Numbered from the stretch's first letter, positions 16,195 through 26,697 are shown. The stretch is DNA of 64,000 nucleotides from Methylobacterium planeticum (GCF_008806345.1 NZ_VZZJ01000008.1:62001-126000); one strand, 5' to 3'. Notes: generated by a model from the letters alone, not told the origin. Numbers and translations are program-made.

Positions 16195-17092
16195 CACATC
16201 CCCGCTCCCGTGCGGGAGAGGGGGGCGCTCTGCCGTCCGGAGTGCGTTGTGGTTCCGTGGTGAGCGCGGGTGGCGCGACAGGCCCCCTCTCCCGAGCGGG
16301 AGAGGTTTGCCCGCGGAAGCGGGCCGGGGTGAGGGAGGCTCGCTCTCCGGAGAGGTCGCACCCCTCACCCGGTGCGCGTGCCGCGCACTCGACCTCTCCC
16401 GGACGGGAGAGGTGGGGCGCTCTGCCGTCCGCGCCCTGCCGTTCAAGGGCGCGGGTGGCGCGACAGGCCCCCTCTCCCGTGCGGGAGAGGGTTGGGGTGA
16501 GGGATCCGACCTTTCCGGAGAGGTCGCACCCCTCACCCGGTCGGCTGGCGCCGACTCGACCTCTCCCGGACGGGAGAGGTGGGGCGGGCCGCCGTCCGGA
16601 GTGAATCGTGGTCCCGAGATGGGCGCGGGTGGCGCGACGCGCCCCCTCTCCTGTGCGGGAGAGGGTTGGGGTGAGGGATGCGACGCATCCGGAGAGGTCG
16701 CATCCCTCACCCGGTCGGCTGGCGCCGACTCGACCTCTCCCGGACGGGAGAGGTGGGGCGGCCCGCCGTCCGGAGTGAATCGTGGTCCCGAGATGGGCGC
16801 GGGTGGCGCGACGCGCCCGCTCTCCCGTGCGGGAGAGGGTTGGGGTGAGGGGTGCGACCTTTCCGGAGAGGTCGCATCCCTCATCCGGTCGGCTGGCGCC
16901 GACTCTACCTCTCCCGGACGGGAGAGGTGGGTGCACCGCCGTCCGGAGTGAGTCGTGGTCCTGAGGTGGGCGCGGGTGGCGCGACGGGCCCCCTCTCCCG
17001 AACGGGAGAGGTTTGCCCGCGCAGCGGGCCGGGGTGAGGGATGCGACGCATCCGGACATGTCGCACCCCTCACCCGGTCGGCAGAGGGGGGG
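16195..17092. repeat. Tandem array of about 174-bp units, 4.5 copies
   Basis: The hairpin CCTCTCCCGGACGGGAGAGG recurs at 16393, 16560, 16734 and 16908, giving periods of 167, 174 and 174 bp. Partial units extend on both sides. Each unit holds a second hairpin of the type CCCTCTCCCGTGCGGGAGAGGG and a segment reading GGGTGAGGGATGCGAC with its inverted copy. Units differ mainly by point changes. All frames are open by chance, so proline/arginine-rich reading frames here are not genes. The array fills the gap between convergent genes. Confidence 0.9.
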
Positions 17093-17143
17093 CGCTCCGC
17101 CATCGAACAGGGGCGCTGGACGCCCAGACCGTGGCCCCGCATG

Positions 17144-17173
17144 AAAAAACCGGCGCGGGTCTCCCCGCGCCGG
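17144..17173 (-). terminator. Intrinsic terminator of the ABC transporter gene
   Basis: A perfect 10-bp stem (17150-17159 with 17164-17173), 4-base loop, followed on the minus strand by six T residues (17149-17144). This is a textbook rho-independent terminator 28 bp after the stop. Confidence 0.9.
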
Positions 17174-17200
17174 CCCGATCTCCACTCCCGCCCGGCCGCG

Positions 17201-18979
<1,779 letters not shown>

Positions 18980-19183
18980 CTCGATTTCAGCGAACCTGAC
19001 GGGCGAAGAGGGACGCGCTTGCACGCATGCGAGAAAGTGATCCCTGTGGCGGCAACGCGAAAGCGTCACCATACGTTGCAAGGGCCCGCCCGTCCGGAAT
19101 GCTTTTATCCATTGAAGCTGAACGTGAGTTGAGCGGGATGCGATTTCGGTGCCGGGCCCCGCGATTTTGCGCTTCGTCCGGTA

Positions 19184-20551
19184 TCAGGCGGTTCCCCGGC
19201 GCCGGGTCTCGGGCATGATCAGGGCGAGGAGGCCGAAGGCCGCGAGCCCGACCACCGCGAGGCCGAGGAAGGCGGTGTGGCTGCCGAGCCGGTCGGCCAT
19301 GATGCCGGCGAGCGAGGTCGAGAGCGCCGCCCCGATCCCCATGGCGGTGCCGACCGCCCCGAGGGCCAGGTTGAAGCGGCCGGTGCCCCGGGTCACGTCG
19401 GAGACCACCAGGGGCACCATCACGCCGAGCACGGCCGCCGAGATGCCGTCGAAGACCTGGATCGCCACGAGGAGCGTCGGGCTGTCCGTGTAGGCGAAGA
19501 GCAGGGCCCGGACCGGCAGGGCCGCGAAGCCGACGAGCAGCATCGGGCGCCGGCCCCAGCGCTCGGCGGCCCGGCCGAAGGCGGGGGCGCAGACCGCCAG
19601 CACCCCCTGGGGGACCATGATGCAGGCGGCGATCAGCGCCGTGGCGGTCTCGCTGGCGCGCAGCGTCAGCACGCTGCCGACGAGGGGCAGCAGGGCGGCG
19701 TTCGCCAGGAAGAACAGCACCATGCAGGCGGCGAAGCACAGGAGCGCCCGGTTCGTCGCCAGGGCTCGCAGGCCGGAGCCGCCTGCCGGGGCCGCGGCCT
19801 CGCCGGGGCCGGGGGAGGGCGCGCTGACGTCCCGGATCTCGCCGGGGCGGATCGAGGAGAGGGCCATCAGGGTCGGCACCACCAGGGTCGCCGTGAGGTA
19901 GAACACCGCGTCGTTCGAGAGGTAGTAGCCGCAGGCGCCCATGCCGGCCGCCGCCAGCGCGTTGCCCAGCGCCTGGAAGCTGGCGTTGCGGCCGAGGCGC
20001 TCGCCGGCCCGGGCATGCCCGACGAGGCCGATGCTGATCGCCGCGATGGCCGGGGTGAGCACGCAGCTCGCCGCCGAGTGGGCCGCCATGGCGAGCAGCA
20101 CGATGAGGAAGTTCGGCCAGACCGCGAGCGCGAAGGCGCTGGCCGAGATCGCCGCCACGGCGACCCCGGCGGCGAAGCGCTTCGAGCGCACCGCATCCAC
20201 GAAGGCGCCGCCCGGCACCTGGCCGAGGAGGCTGACGAGGCTGCCGACCGTGAGGGCGAAGCCGATGTCGGACTGGGTCCACTTGGCCTGGGTGAAGTAG
20301 ACCGCCAGGAACGGCCCGAACCCGGTCTGCAGGTTCGCCACGAAGAACGCGAAGGCGTCGAGCCCCCGGCGGCTCGCCCGCGAGATCGTCGGCAGGTCGG
20401 AGGGCGTCTGGGGGATCACGTCGGGCGCGGCCTCCGTGGCCTCCGGGGAGGCCTCGCTCAACCGCACCGGGCGGGTGCGGTGCTCGAAGCGCGGCGCAAT
20501 GCGCTCGCGCGGGTGGACGGCGCGCCGGTACTGGGGTCGCGGCACCGTCAT
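19184..20551 (-). CDS. Major facilitator superfamily transporter
   Basis: A 455-residue permease with a 60-residue basic, proline-rich cytoplasmic N-terminus, then 12 hydrophobic segments starting at LDAFAFFVANLQTGFGPFLA. MFS motifs are present: GQVPGGAFVDAVRSKR after the second helix and GRAAERWGRRPML in the second half. Its substrate is not apparent. The ATG overlaps the stop of the upstream PRC-barrel gene as ATGA, so translation is probably coupled. Confidence 0.85.
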   Translation of the reverse strand: MTVPRPQYRRAVHPRERIAPRFEHRTRPVRLSEASPEATEAAPDVIPQTPSDLPTISRASRRGLDAFAFFVANLQTGFGPFLAVYFTQAKWTQSDIGFALTVGSLVSLLGQVPGGAFVDAVRSKRFAAGVAVAAISASAFALAVWPNFLIVLLAMAAHSAASCVLTPAIAAISIGLVGHARAGERLGRNASFQALGNALAAAGMGACGYYLSNDAVFYLTATLVVPTLMALSSIRPGEIRDVSAPSPGPGEAAAPAGGSGLRALATNRALLCFAACMVLFFLANAALLPLVGSVLTLRASETATALIAACIMVPQGVLAVCAPAFGRAAERWGRRPMLLVGFAALPVRALLFAYTDSPTLLVAIQVFDGISAAVLGVMVPLVVSDVTRGTGRFNLALGAVGTAMGIGAALSTSLAGIMADRLGSHTAFLGLAVVGLAAFGLLALIMPETRRRGTA

Positions 20552-21345
20552 TTATCGGGCGCCTTCTCGGGGGGCTTGTCGGCCGGCGCGGGGGGCGGGG
20601 CCGCGGCGGGGGCGGGAACCACGGAGCCCGGCAGCGTCGCGGCCGGCGCGGATGCCTGCGGGGGGGCTTGGGGCGCCGTGGCCTGGTCGGCCGCGTCCGG
20701 CGCGGCGGGGCTCGCGGGGCCGAGCACCACGATGGGCTCGCCGGCCTTGTACTCGGGGGAGACCCGGACCTGGTTGCGGCTCAGCTGCAGCACGAGGCGG
20801 CCGGGCTTGCCGTCCGTGGTGAAGCGCAGGGAGCGCCAGTCCACCGCGATCTTGCGCGAGCCGACGCCCAGGAAGCCGCCGAAATCGATGATGGCGGCGC
20901 GCGGGCGCCCGTCCTTGTCGATGATCACGTCGATGATGCGGCCGAGCTCGTCGCCGTTGGCGCTGCGCACGCCCTTGCCGAGCACGCTCTCGTAATCCTG
21001 GGTGTCGAGCACCGTGGCGGGGGTGCCCTGCGGGGGCGTCGGCGGCGGCGTCACCGGGATCTGGGCCGGCGCGGTCGCGGCGGGCGGCGGGGCGGCGGCC
21101 GGGGATGGAGGAACCTGGGCCGGGGGGGCCTGGGCCGGAGGAACCTGGGGCGGAGGAACTTGGGCCGGAGGAACTTGGGGCGGCGCGGCCTGGGGCGCGA
21201 CGGGCGTGGTCGCGGGCTGGGCCGGGGCGGCGGCGCCGGGCACGGCCTCGCCGCCTGCGGGGGCCGGGGCGGCGTTGTCGGCAGCGGCTGCGGCGGCCCA
21301 CAGGGTGATCGTCGTGGTCGCGATCATCCGGACGGTTCTGAACAC
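20548..21345 (-). CDS. PRC-barrel domain protein with proline-rich flanks
   Basis: A 265-residue protein. GTG at 21345 was chosen because GAGGA lies 6 bases upstream; an ATG six codons later is the alternative. After a signal-like N-terminus there is a PPQVPPAQVPP repeat tract (encoded by 15-bp DNA repeats near 21110-21185). One PRC-barrel follows (VLGKGVRSANGDELGRIIDV, IIDKDGRPRAAIIDFGGFLG, VDWRSLRF). The tail is again Pro/Ala-rich. PRC barrels bind partners, for example in RNA maturation or envelope proteins. It is translationally coupled to the MFS gene, so a joint role is likely but unknown. Confidence 0.75.
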   Translation of the reverse strand: MFRTVRMIATTTITLWAAAAAADNAAPAPAGGEAVPGAAAPAQPATTPVAPQAAPPQVPPAQVPPPQVPPAQAPPAQVPPSPAAAPPPAATAPAQIPVTPPPTPPQGTPATVLDTQDYESVLGKGVRSANGDELGRIIDVIIDKDGRPRAAIIDFGGFLGVGSRKIAVDWRSLRFTTDGKPGRLVLQLSRNQVRVSPEYKAGEPIVVLGPASPAAPDAADQATAPQAPPQASAPAATLPGSVVPAPAAAPPPAPADKPPEKAPDK

Positions 21346-21715
21346 GCGGGTTCCTCGATGAAGTGTCGCGCCGGCTCCGGGGCACAACCGCGGCCGTTCC
21401 GGGGGGTTCCGAGGCGGGCGGATGCGGACCGGTATGCGCGGGGACCAAGGCGAAGTTATGGATCCGGAGCCGCGGGGTTGCGGCAAGATCCGGGCCGGAG
21501 GGTGGCCGCGCCGGGCCGCCCTGTCCAGGGGGGCGCTGCCACGGCCCGCCCTCCCGTCCCGTCCGGCCGCGCCGTGGCGGCGCCCGAACCGGTGCAGGGC
21601 CCGTGCTGCGCGCGGGAGCGTGACTGGTTTTCGCCAAAACCTCGTCGTACAGAGGCGCCGAATGACAATACGAGCCGTGACGTCAGGTGCGGCCACGGAG
21701 AGGATCAGGCCCCCC
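21346..21715. other. Divergent intergenic region
   Basis: Some 370 bp between the PRC-barrel gene and the lipoprotein gene. It includes a GGTTTT-CGCC-AAAACC inverted repeat (21626-21641), a possible operator 75 bp before the lipoprotein start. No gene was recognised. Confidence 0.4.
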
Positions 21716-22195
21716 ATGTCTCAGGTTCCCACGTCCCAGGCCCTTATGTCCCAGGCCCCGATGTCCGGTTCCCCCCAGCCCCGTTCGGTCCCGGCCCGGC
21801 CCGGGCTGGGCGCCCGCTCCGGCCTGCTCGCGCTCCTGGCGACGGCGGCGCTGGCGACGGCGGCGCTCGGCGGCTGCCAGGCCCTCGGCGGCGGCGGCGG
21901 CGGCGTGATGCCGGCCTCCGATCTCGGGCCGCCGCCCTCCATGCGCGGCGCCCTGTCGAACCGCGAGGTGCGCACCCCCACGACCGATCCGGACGGCAAC
22001 CCCCTGCAGACCGCGCCGACCCGGCGCCTCGACCTGCCGCAGAACAGCCGCGGCGAGGCCCGCGCGGCGGAGGCCGGCCCGCGCCGGATCCAGCGCGAGG
22101 AGATCGAGGGCGCCGGCGGCGGCTCCTCGTCCTCCGGGAGCCTCGCCCCCGCGCTCAGCGCCAGCGGCGGCGTCGGCGTCGGCGGCAAGTTCTGA
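21716..22195 (+). CDS. Putative lipoprotein
   Basis: A 159-residue protein with a long n-region containing MSQ repeats, a hydrophobic stretch and lipobox ATAALGGC, so a lipid-anchored envelope protein is predicted. The mature part is disordered-looking, with RTPTTDPDGNPLQTAPTRRL and a glycine/serine-rich tail. No family recognised. ATG at 21716 follows GGATCAGG; an in-frame ATG at 21662 would give 18 more residues. Confidence 0.6.
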   Translation: MSQVPTSQALMSQAPMSGSPQPRSVPARPGLGARSGLLALLATAALATAALGGCQALGGGGGGVMPASDLGPPPSMRGALSNREVRTPTTDPDGNPLQTAPTRRLDLPQNSRGEARAAEAGPRRIQREEIEGAGGGSSSSGSLAPALSASGGVGVGGKF

Positions 22196-22215
22196 GCCGG
22201 TAAAACGGCCTGGAC

Positions 22216-22236
22216 GGCCGCCGGGCCCAGGCGGCC
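22216..22236. terminator. Hairpin between convergent genes
   Basis: Arms GGCCGCC and GGCGGCC surround a 7-base loop between the convergent lipoprotein and PAS-XRE genes. On the minus strand four T residues follow a few bases later. It may serve both genes. Confidence 0.45.
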
Positions 22237-22246
22237 CGGCCGGCGC

Positions 22247-23308
22247 TCAGGCCACCTTGGCGACCGCGAGGGTGGTGCCCTCGACGATCGTGAAGGCGAT
22301 GCCGGCCTGGCGGAGGGCCTGGACCACCGCGTGGCGGCTGCGCGCCAGCGGCCCGTCCGCATCCTCCTCGAGGCGCCGGATCGTGGAGAGCGAGAGCTTG
22401 CTGGCCTCGGCGAGGTCCGAGAGGGTCCAGTCGAGGAGGCCGCGCGCCGCCCGCAGGTGCAGCCCGCGCACCAGTTGCTCGTTGCCGGGGGCCAGGGGCT
22501 GGCGCTTCGGCTCCGGGGTGGCGGAGGTCGGCGGGAAGGTCAGGCCGGTCCATTCCCGCACGGGGCCGCCGCCGTTGGAGACCGGCACCATCAGGGCCCG
22601 GAGCGCGACCCGGTTCCCGTCCGCCAGCTTGGCGGCGAAATCCAGCGAGGAGGCCTCGCCCCGCTCGCGCGCCTCCGCGAATTTCTGGAGGATGGCGGCC
22701 CGGTCCTCGATCGGCGCGTGCCAGTCGCGCTGAAGGTCCTCCGGGGCGATCCCGGTCAATTCGCACCAGCCGGGGGCGTGCAGGGCCTGCCCGTCGCCCG
22801 TCCAGACCCAGGGCACGATCATGCCGTGCTCGAACACGGCCCGCTGGCGGTCGTTGTGCACCCGCACGGCCAGCGCCGCGCGCTGCTGGTTCGTGATGTC
22901 GAGCACGACGCCGGCGGCCCCGGCCGGCGCCCCGTCCGGCGTGAAGTAGACGTCGCCGCGGCTCAGCACCATCCGCATGGTCCCGTCCGGCCGGACGATG
23001 CGGAAGGTGTGGTTGCCGAGGATGCCCTCGTGCAGGATCTGCCCCGCATCCTCGAGCTTGGCCCGGTCCTCCGGATGGACGAGGCTGCGGAACAGCTCGT
23101 AATCCGGCTGCACCGACCCGTCCTCGATTCCGAAGAGCTTGTACATCCCGGAAGACCAGATGTACTCGTTGCGCGCGAAATGCCAGCCCCAATTGCCGGA
23201 AAGCCCGAACGACTCGATCATGCGCAGGAACTCGCGCGACGAGAAGGCAAGGTTTGGGATATTGTACGTCATGTTCGTTCGCGACTTATGCTCCAAGACT
23301 TCGCTCAT
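22247..23308 (-). CDS. PAS-PAS-helix-turn-helix protein (one-component sensor-regulator)
   Basis: A 353-residue soluble protein. PAS 1 (about residues 25-145) contains WGWHFARNEYIWSSGMYKLF and FRSLVHPEDRAKLE and ends in AAGVVLDITNQQR. PAS 2 (about 155-265) contains HAPGWCELTGIAPEDLQRDW. A C-terminal XRE-like helix-turn-helix (about 285-350) reads ARGLLDWTLSDLAEASKLSL, then STIRRLEEDADG. Sensing and DNA binding are therefore in one chain, with no kinase. The ligand is unknown. ATG at 23308 was preferred; ATG at 23272 would remove 12 residues. The next gene upstream is distant, so targets are unclear. Confidence 0.75.
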   Translation of the reverse strand: MSEVLEHKSRTNMTYNIPNLAFSSREFLRMIESFGLSGNWGWHFARNEYIWSSGMYKLFGIEDGSVQPDYELFRSLVHPEDRAKLEDAGQILHEGILGNHTFRIVRPDGTMRMVLSRGDVYFTPDGAPAGAAGVVLDITNQQRAALAVRVHNDRQRAVFEHGMIVPWVWTGDGQALHAPGWCELTGIAPEDLQRDWHAPIEDRAAILQKFAEARERGEASSLDFAAKLADGNRVALRALMVPVSNGGGPVREWTGLTFPPTSATPEPKRQPLAPGNEQLVRGLHLRAARGLLDWTLSDLAEASKLSLSTIRRLEEDADGPLARSRHAVVQALRQAGIAFTIVEGTTLAVAKVA

Positions 23309-24053
23309 TCCAGACTTTTTCGGTGCGAGACGTGATGTCGATCGACGCGGTCTCCATGTCGCCGGTGCGCAGATCAGGTCTCGCACCGGTTCCCTGGGGA
23401 CGCGCACACAGGTCTTCGCTCGGGCCCTGCGCGCGGCACCCAATCCGGCTCGCCCTTCGAGGCGGTCAAATCTGAGCGATTTTCGCCCTATCGACCTATT
23501 CGGCTTCAGTGAAGGTCATTTTTTGCCATCTATCCTGATCTGTGAGGAGTTTTTAGCCAAACCTGACCTGAAGATACAGGTAGGACATTTCAATTCAAGA
23601 AAGATCGAGCCATCCAGACCTGTTTAAATGTCGTCTGTCGGCGGTTTCAAAACAAATCGCGCGAATGTGATAAATTTGCTGAAACTATTACCAAGGGTTA
23701 TCCGAACTAGTATTTTCTCAACCTTTGATTGAACTTCGTCGAGGCGTGACAATATTTGCGGACCGATCGCCGGACGTGCTCGCGCGCCGATGGCGGCCGC
23801 GCCGAGGTCTCGCGCGCGCAGGCCTTCGATTCAGGCCTTCGATTCAGGCCTTCGAGAGGGTGGTTTCGGGGTGCCGGCGCTCGGCCGCGGGGCGGCCGGA
23901 TCGGCCGGGGCTGGCTGTCCCGGGATCAGGCGATCCGAATCCGGGCTCTCCTGCCAGCCGGATGAACCGGGATCCGAGGCTCGGGACCCGGGCGCGGCAT
24001 CGGCTTGCGGTGGGTTGCGGGCCGTGGTGGTGAGGGCCGACCTGGTCGACGCG
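23309..24053. other. Long intergenic region, AT-rich in its centre
   Basis: These 745 bp contain no supported gene. The part from about 23500 to 23750 is much richer in A+T than the surroundings and probably carries promoters or is foreign. A 13-bp direct repeat occurs 2.7 times at 23821-23856. Confidence 0.5.
23821..23856. repeat. 13-bp direct repeats
   Basis: GGCCTTCGATTCA is present twice head to tail (23821-23833, 23834-23846), and its first eight bases recur at 23847. No function is evident. Confidence 0.8.
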
Positions 24054-24719
24054 TCAGAGGTTCGACAAGGTGCGCCCGGAGGCTGCCGCGATGACGTCGT
24101 GTGCGGGGACGTTGATCCAGGTGTCGCCGCCGATATCCGGCGCGGCGTCCAGCCAGTCGCCCACGATCCGGTAGCCGAGGGTGTAGCCGAGCCAGCGGGG
24201 ATAGCGTCCCCCGAAGCCGAAGAACCAAGCCCGGTGGTCGTAGCCGGCGCCGATGAGCGTCGCCCGATCCGGACGGTTCGCCTCGAGCGCCGCGTCGGAG
24301 ACGGCACAGTCCCACGGCTCGGGCGGCGAGCCGAACAGGCGGCTCACGAACTGGCCCGCCAAGCCCTCGCTCACGAGAGCCTCGCCCAGCGTCCAGCCGT
24401 AGCCGGGGCCGGCCATGCGCAGGCAGTGGTGGACCTCGTGAGCCACGGTCCGGCGCAGGCCCCCATCGCGCAGAGACCGCTCGAAATTCGGATTGTCGGG
24501 GTCGAGCGCGAGGGAGAACAAGCTCCCCCGGATGGCTTGTCCCGCGGTCCCTGTCTCGGGGATCACCGCACCGGGCAGGCGCTGCACGAGGATGTCGAGC
24601 GGGGCCGGGGGCAGCACGCCCGCCACCGCGTTCCGGGCGATCTCGACTTCCGCGATGATCGTGGCACGCCACGGGCTCAGATCGCCGGACGCTTCAAGCC
24701 AGTGCAGTTGCCAGGACAT
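24054..24719 (-). CDS. Predicted zinc protease, DUF2268-like
   Basis: A 221-residue protein (from ATG 24719) starting MSWQLHWLEASGDLSPW. The motif RRTVAHEVHHCLRMAGPGYG supplies HExxH, and LGEALVSEGLAGQFVSRLFG supplies the downstream glutamate. This is the pattern of DUF2268 predicted metalloproteases. No signal peptide, so probably cytoplasmic. Upstream, a 12-bp tandem repeat adds in-frame MGVA units, each with its own ATG, so the start could shift by multiples of four residues. Substrate unknown. Confidence 0.7.
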   Translation of the reverse strand: MSWQLHWLEASGDLSPWRATIIAEVEIARNAVAGVLPPAPLDILVQRLPGAVIPETGTAGQAIRGSLFSLALDPDNPNFERSLRDGGLRRTVAHEVHHCLRMAGPGYGWTLGEALVSEGLAGQFVSRLFGSPPEPWDCAVSDAALEANRPDRATLIGAGYDHRAWFFGFGGRYPRWLGYTLGYRIVGDWLDAAPDIGGDTWINVPAHDVIAAASGRTLSNL

Positions 24720-24766
24720 CGCCACGCCCATCGCCACGCCCATCGCCACGCCCATCGCCACGCCTC
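24720..24766. repeat. 12-bp tandem repeat at the start of the protease gene
   Basis: The unit GCCACGCCCATC occurs about four times. Read on the minus strand it encodes MGVA repeats in frame with the protease and offers alternative start codons at each unit. Confidence 0.8.
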
Positions 24767-24843
24767 ACCGGGGCCGCCACGCGATCCTGCCGGGAGGCAA
24801 GCGGCGCGGCAACCTCGCATGCGAGGTCGGCAGCAATCGTCGC

Positions 24844-25212
24844 TCAGGCGACGCAGATGCCGGGAACTTCGATCGTGTGGAACAGGTGCGGGCTCACCGT
24901 CGCGCTCTCCGGGTAATCCGCCAGCCGCGCCTGAAACGCGGGGTCGGCGAAGGCAGTCCTGAAATGAGCGACCGACTGCCAGACGGCGTAGTTCAGGAAT
25001 GTGCCGCTACCGGCGATGCCGCGATGGAGTTGGGTCGAGATGAACCCGGGCTGACCTTTCATGATGGCGGCGTCGGCACCCCACGCGGCCAGGAAGCGGT
25101 CGGCGTCCTCGGACGAGATGACGAACGTGTTGATCAGGACCACCGGCCCTTCCTCGCTCTTGAGTTGATCGGCCAGCGTGACGGCGCGATCCATCTCGAC
25201 GAACTTCGGCAT
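24844..25212 (-). CDS. Antibiotic biosynthesis monooxygenase (ABM) family protein
   Basis: A 122-residue single-domain protein of the dimeric alpha/beta barrel fold. Signature region: VLINTFVISSEDADRFLAAW, then KGQPGFISTQLHRG and FLNYAVWQSVAHFRTAF. ABM proteins oxidise aromatic or quinone-like compounds without cofactor, or degrade heme, although this protein's substrate is unknown. ATG 25212 has GAGGAG upstream and lies one base after the MarR stop, so the two are one operon and translationally coupled. That suggests MarR controls the enzyme in response to a small aromatic. Confidence 0.8.
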   Translation of the reverse strand: MPKFVEMDRAVTLADQLKSEEGPVVLINTFVISSEDADRFLAAWGADAAIMKGQPGFISTQLHRGIAGSGTFLNYAVWQSVAHFRTAFADPAFQARLADYPESATVSPHLFHTIEVPGICVA

Positions 25213-25213
25213 C

Positions 25214-25726
25214 TCAGGTCTCCTCGATCTCGATGACGGCGGCGGCAGGGGTATCGAGACCCCCAAGGCGACGCTGCATCTCGCGCAGCAGGTCTCCGGC
25301 GGCCTCGATCCCCTCGGGCGGCAGGCCGGCCGAGAGGGCTTCGGCCCATCGTCCCTGCCGCTCGCTCGCGGCGCGGTAGGCCCCTGCGCCCCGCTCCGTC
25401 ATGGTGACGAGCATGGCGCGTCGGTGATGCGGGTTCGGTTCGAGGCGGACGAAGCCGTCCTCGCGCATTTCGTCCACGGAGCGTTGCACGGCTTGCCGGG
25501 TCAGGCCCATGTTGCGCGCGATGTGCGCCACCGGGAGGGGCATGGGCGAGAGCGCGACTGCGCCGAGCACCTGCCAGCGGGCGCTGGTCAGCCCGAGGTC
25601 GCCGACCAGGGCGTCCCCGGCGGCAAGCAGGTCGCCGTTGAGGCGGAACACCTCGATCACGAGGCCCGTCAGCGCGCGGCGCAGGCGGTCCGTCTGTTCG
25701 CCGGTGGCGGGATGGAGGCGCGTCAT
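25214..25726 (-). CDS. MarR-family transcriptional regulator
   Basis: A 170-residue winged-helix regulator. The DNA-binding part includes LTSARWQVLGAVALSPMPLP, VAHIARNMGLTRQAVQRSVD and the wing FVRLEPNPHHRRAMLVTMTE. Flanking helices should dimerise. MarR proteins are usually repressors released by phenolic ligands. An inverted repeat 38 bp upstream of its start is a good autoregulatory operator. It is followed after one base by the ABM monooxygenase. Confidence 0.85.
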   Translation of the reverse strand: MTRLHPATGEQTDRLRRALTGLVIEVFRLNGDLLAAGDALVGDLGLTSARWQVLGAVALSPMPLPVAHIARNMGLTRQAVQRSVDEMREDGFVRLEPNPHHRRAMLVTMTERGAGAYRAASERQGRWAEALSAGLPPEGIEAAGDLLREMQRRLGGLDTPAAAVIEIEET

Positions 25727-25763
25727 GCGCCCATTCCTGTCCCGTCGACAACTGAATGTCAAC

Positions 25764-25781
25764 ACGACAATGTGCTGTCGT
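25764..25781. promoter_or_regulatory. Candidate MarR operator
   Basis: Arms ACGACA and TGTCGT flank a 6-base spacer (18 bp total). The site directly precedes a TTGACA hexamer on the minus strand (25762-25757) that could be the -35 box of the marR-ABM operon. Confidence 0.45.
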
Positions 25782-25886
25782 AATGGCCGGTCCGGAACCG
25801 GGGCCAAGCGGAGTTCCGCAGGGCCCGGCTCCGGCCCCACGCGGTGAAGCCGGCGACCCCGGGTCCGGGGTCGCCGCTCTGCCGGG

Positions 25887-26336
25887 TCAGGCGGTCGGGA
25901 CGAGCCGGCCGCCGTAATAGTCGTCGAGGCGCCCGCCATAGCTCGGGTCGGCGAAGGCGTCCTCGCCCGGCCCGTGGCTCGGGGCGCCCGCGAGGGTGTC
26001 CCGGTCGAGGTCGACCACGTAGCCGCCGAGTTCGACGCTGTAGGTCAGCGCCCGCCAGGGCAGGGGGTGGTGGTTCTCGCCGAGGCCGAGGAAGCCCCCG
26101 AAGGCCAGCACCGCGTAGGCGACCTGCCCCGAGACCTTGTCGACCATGAAGTTGTGGACCGAGCCGAGATGCTCCCCCTGTCGATTGTAGACCGCCGTGC
26201 CCTCGACCTTGTTCGAGGCGATCAGGCGCGGCGTCTCGTCGATGGCGACGCCCTCGCTGGCCGGGTCGAGCTCCATCGAGCCGGGCGCCCGGAGATGGCG
26301 TTCGTTCTGCGGATCGGTCGGCAGGTCTGTGGGCAT
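25887..26336 (-). CDS. PRC-barrel domain protein
   Basis: A 149-residue soluble protein. The PRC barrel is clear: LIASNKVEGTAVYNRQGEHL, GSVHNFMVDKVSGQVAYAVL, AFGGFLGLGENHHPLPW and VVDLDRDTL. Such stress-type PRC proteins are common in rhizobia and methylobacteria, usually of unknown role. ATG 26336 follows GGGAGC. The tail is rich in Gly/Tyr (YGGRLDDYYGGRL). Confidence 0.8.
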   Translation of the reverse strand: MPTDLPTDPQNERHLRAPGSMELDPASEGVAIDETPRLIASNKVEGTAVYNRQGEHLGSVHNFMVDKVSGQVAYAVLAFGGFLGLGENHHPLPWRALTYSVELGGYVVDLDRDTLAGAPSHGPGEDAFADPSYGGRLDDYYGGRLVPTA

Positions 26337-26574
26337 GGAAGCTCCCGCATCGCTCGAGGGGGCGCCGGGCCGGGGCATCCGGCGGGCCGCGAGGCCCGGA
26401 CGGGCCCGTGAGCGAAGGTAAGCGCCGGGGCGGAAGCGGGTTCCGGTGCGGGGCGTCCCGACCCTCGGGAGCGCCGGCGCGAGGCGGTGGCCGCGCCGGC
26501 TCACCGCGAAGGGGGGGCGCCGGGCCGGCCGGCTCCGGGGCCGCGGCCGAGGCGCGCGCCGGGCGGGGCGCCGA

Positions 26575-26697
26575 TCAGACCAGGCCGGCGTCCCGGCCCG
26601 CCGCGTCGCCGCGCGCCTCGGCCGCAATGGCGGCCCCGAGACCGAGCAGGAGGGCGCAGGCGGAGCAGAGCGCGAGGGCTGTGGCGGTGATGAACAT
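26575..26697 (-). CDS. Possible small membrane protein (40 aa)
   Basis: Starts MFITATALALCSACALLLGL, a single hydrophobic helix, then a short polar tail. The ribosome site is weak. High GC keeps many frames open, so this is only a candidate. Confidence 0.3.
   Translation of the reverse strand: MFITATALALCSACALLLGLGAAIAAEARGDAAGRDAGLV

Noticed and set aside
16181..16951. Long open frames within the 174-bp repeats rich in SPARERG-type peptides
   Set aside because: The repeats are palindromic and open in most frames. There is no start signal or conserved protein.
16195..17092. CRISPR array
   Set aside because: Units are 174 bp, nearly identical throughout, with no unique spacers and no cas genes nearby.
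14398..17142. A 914-codon minus-strand frame covering the M48 gene and the repeat array
   Set aside because: It is open only because of high GC and the tandem repeats; the plus strand holds the conserved protease.
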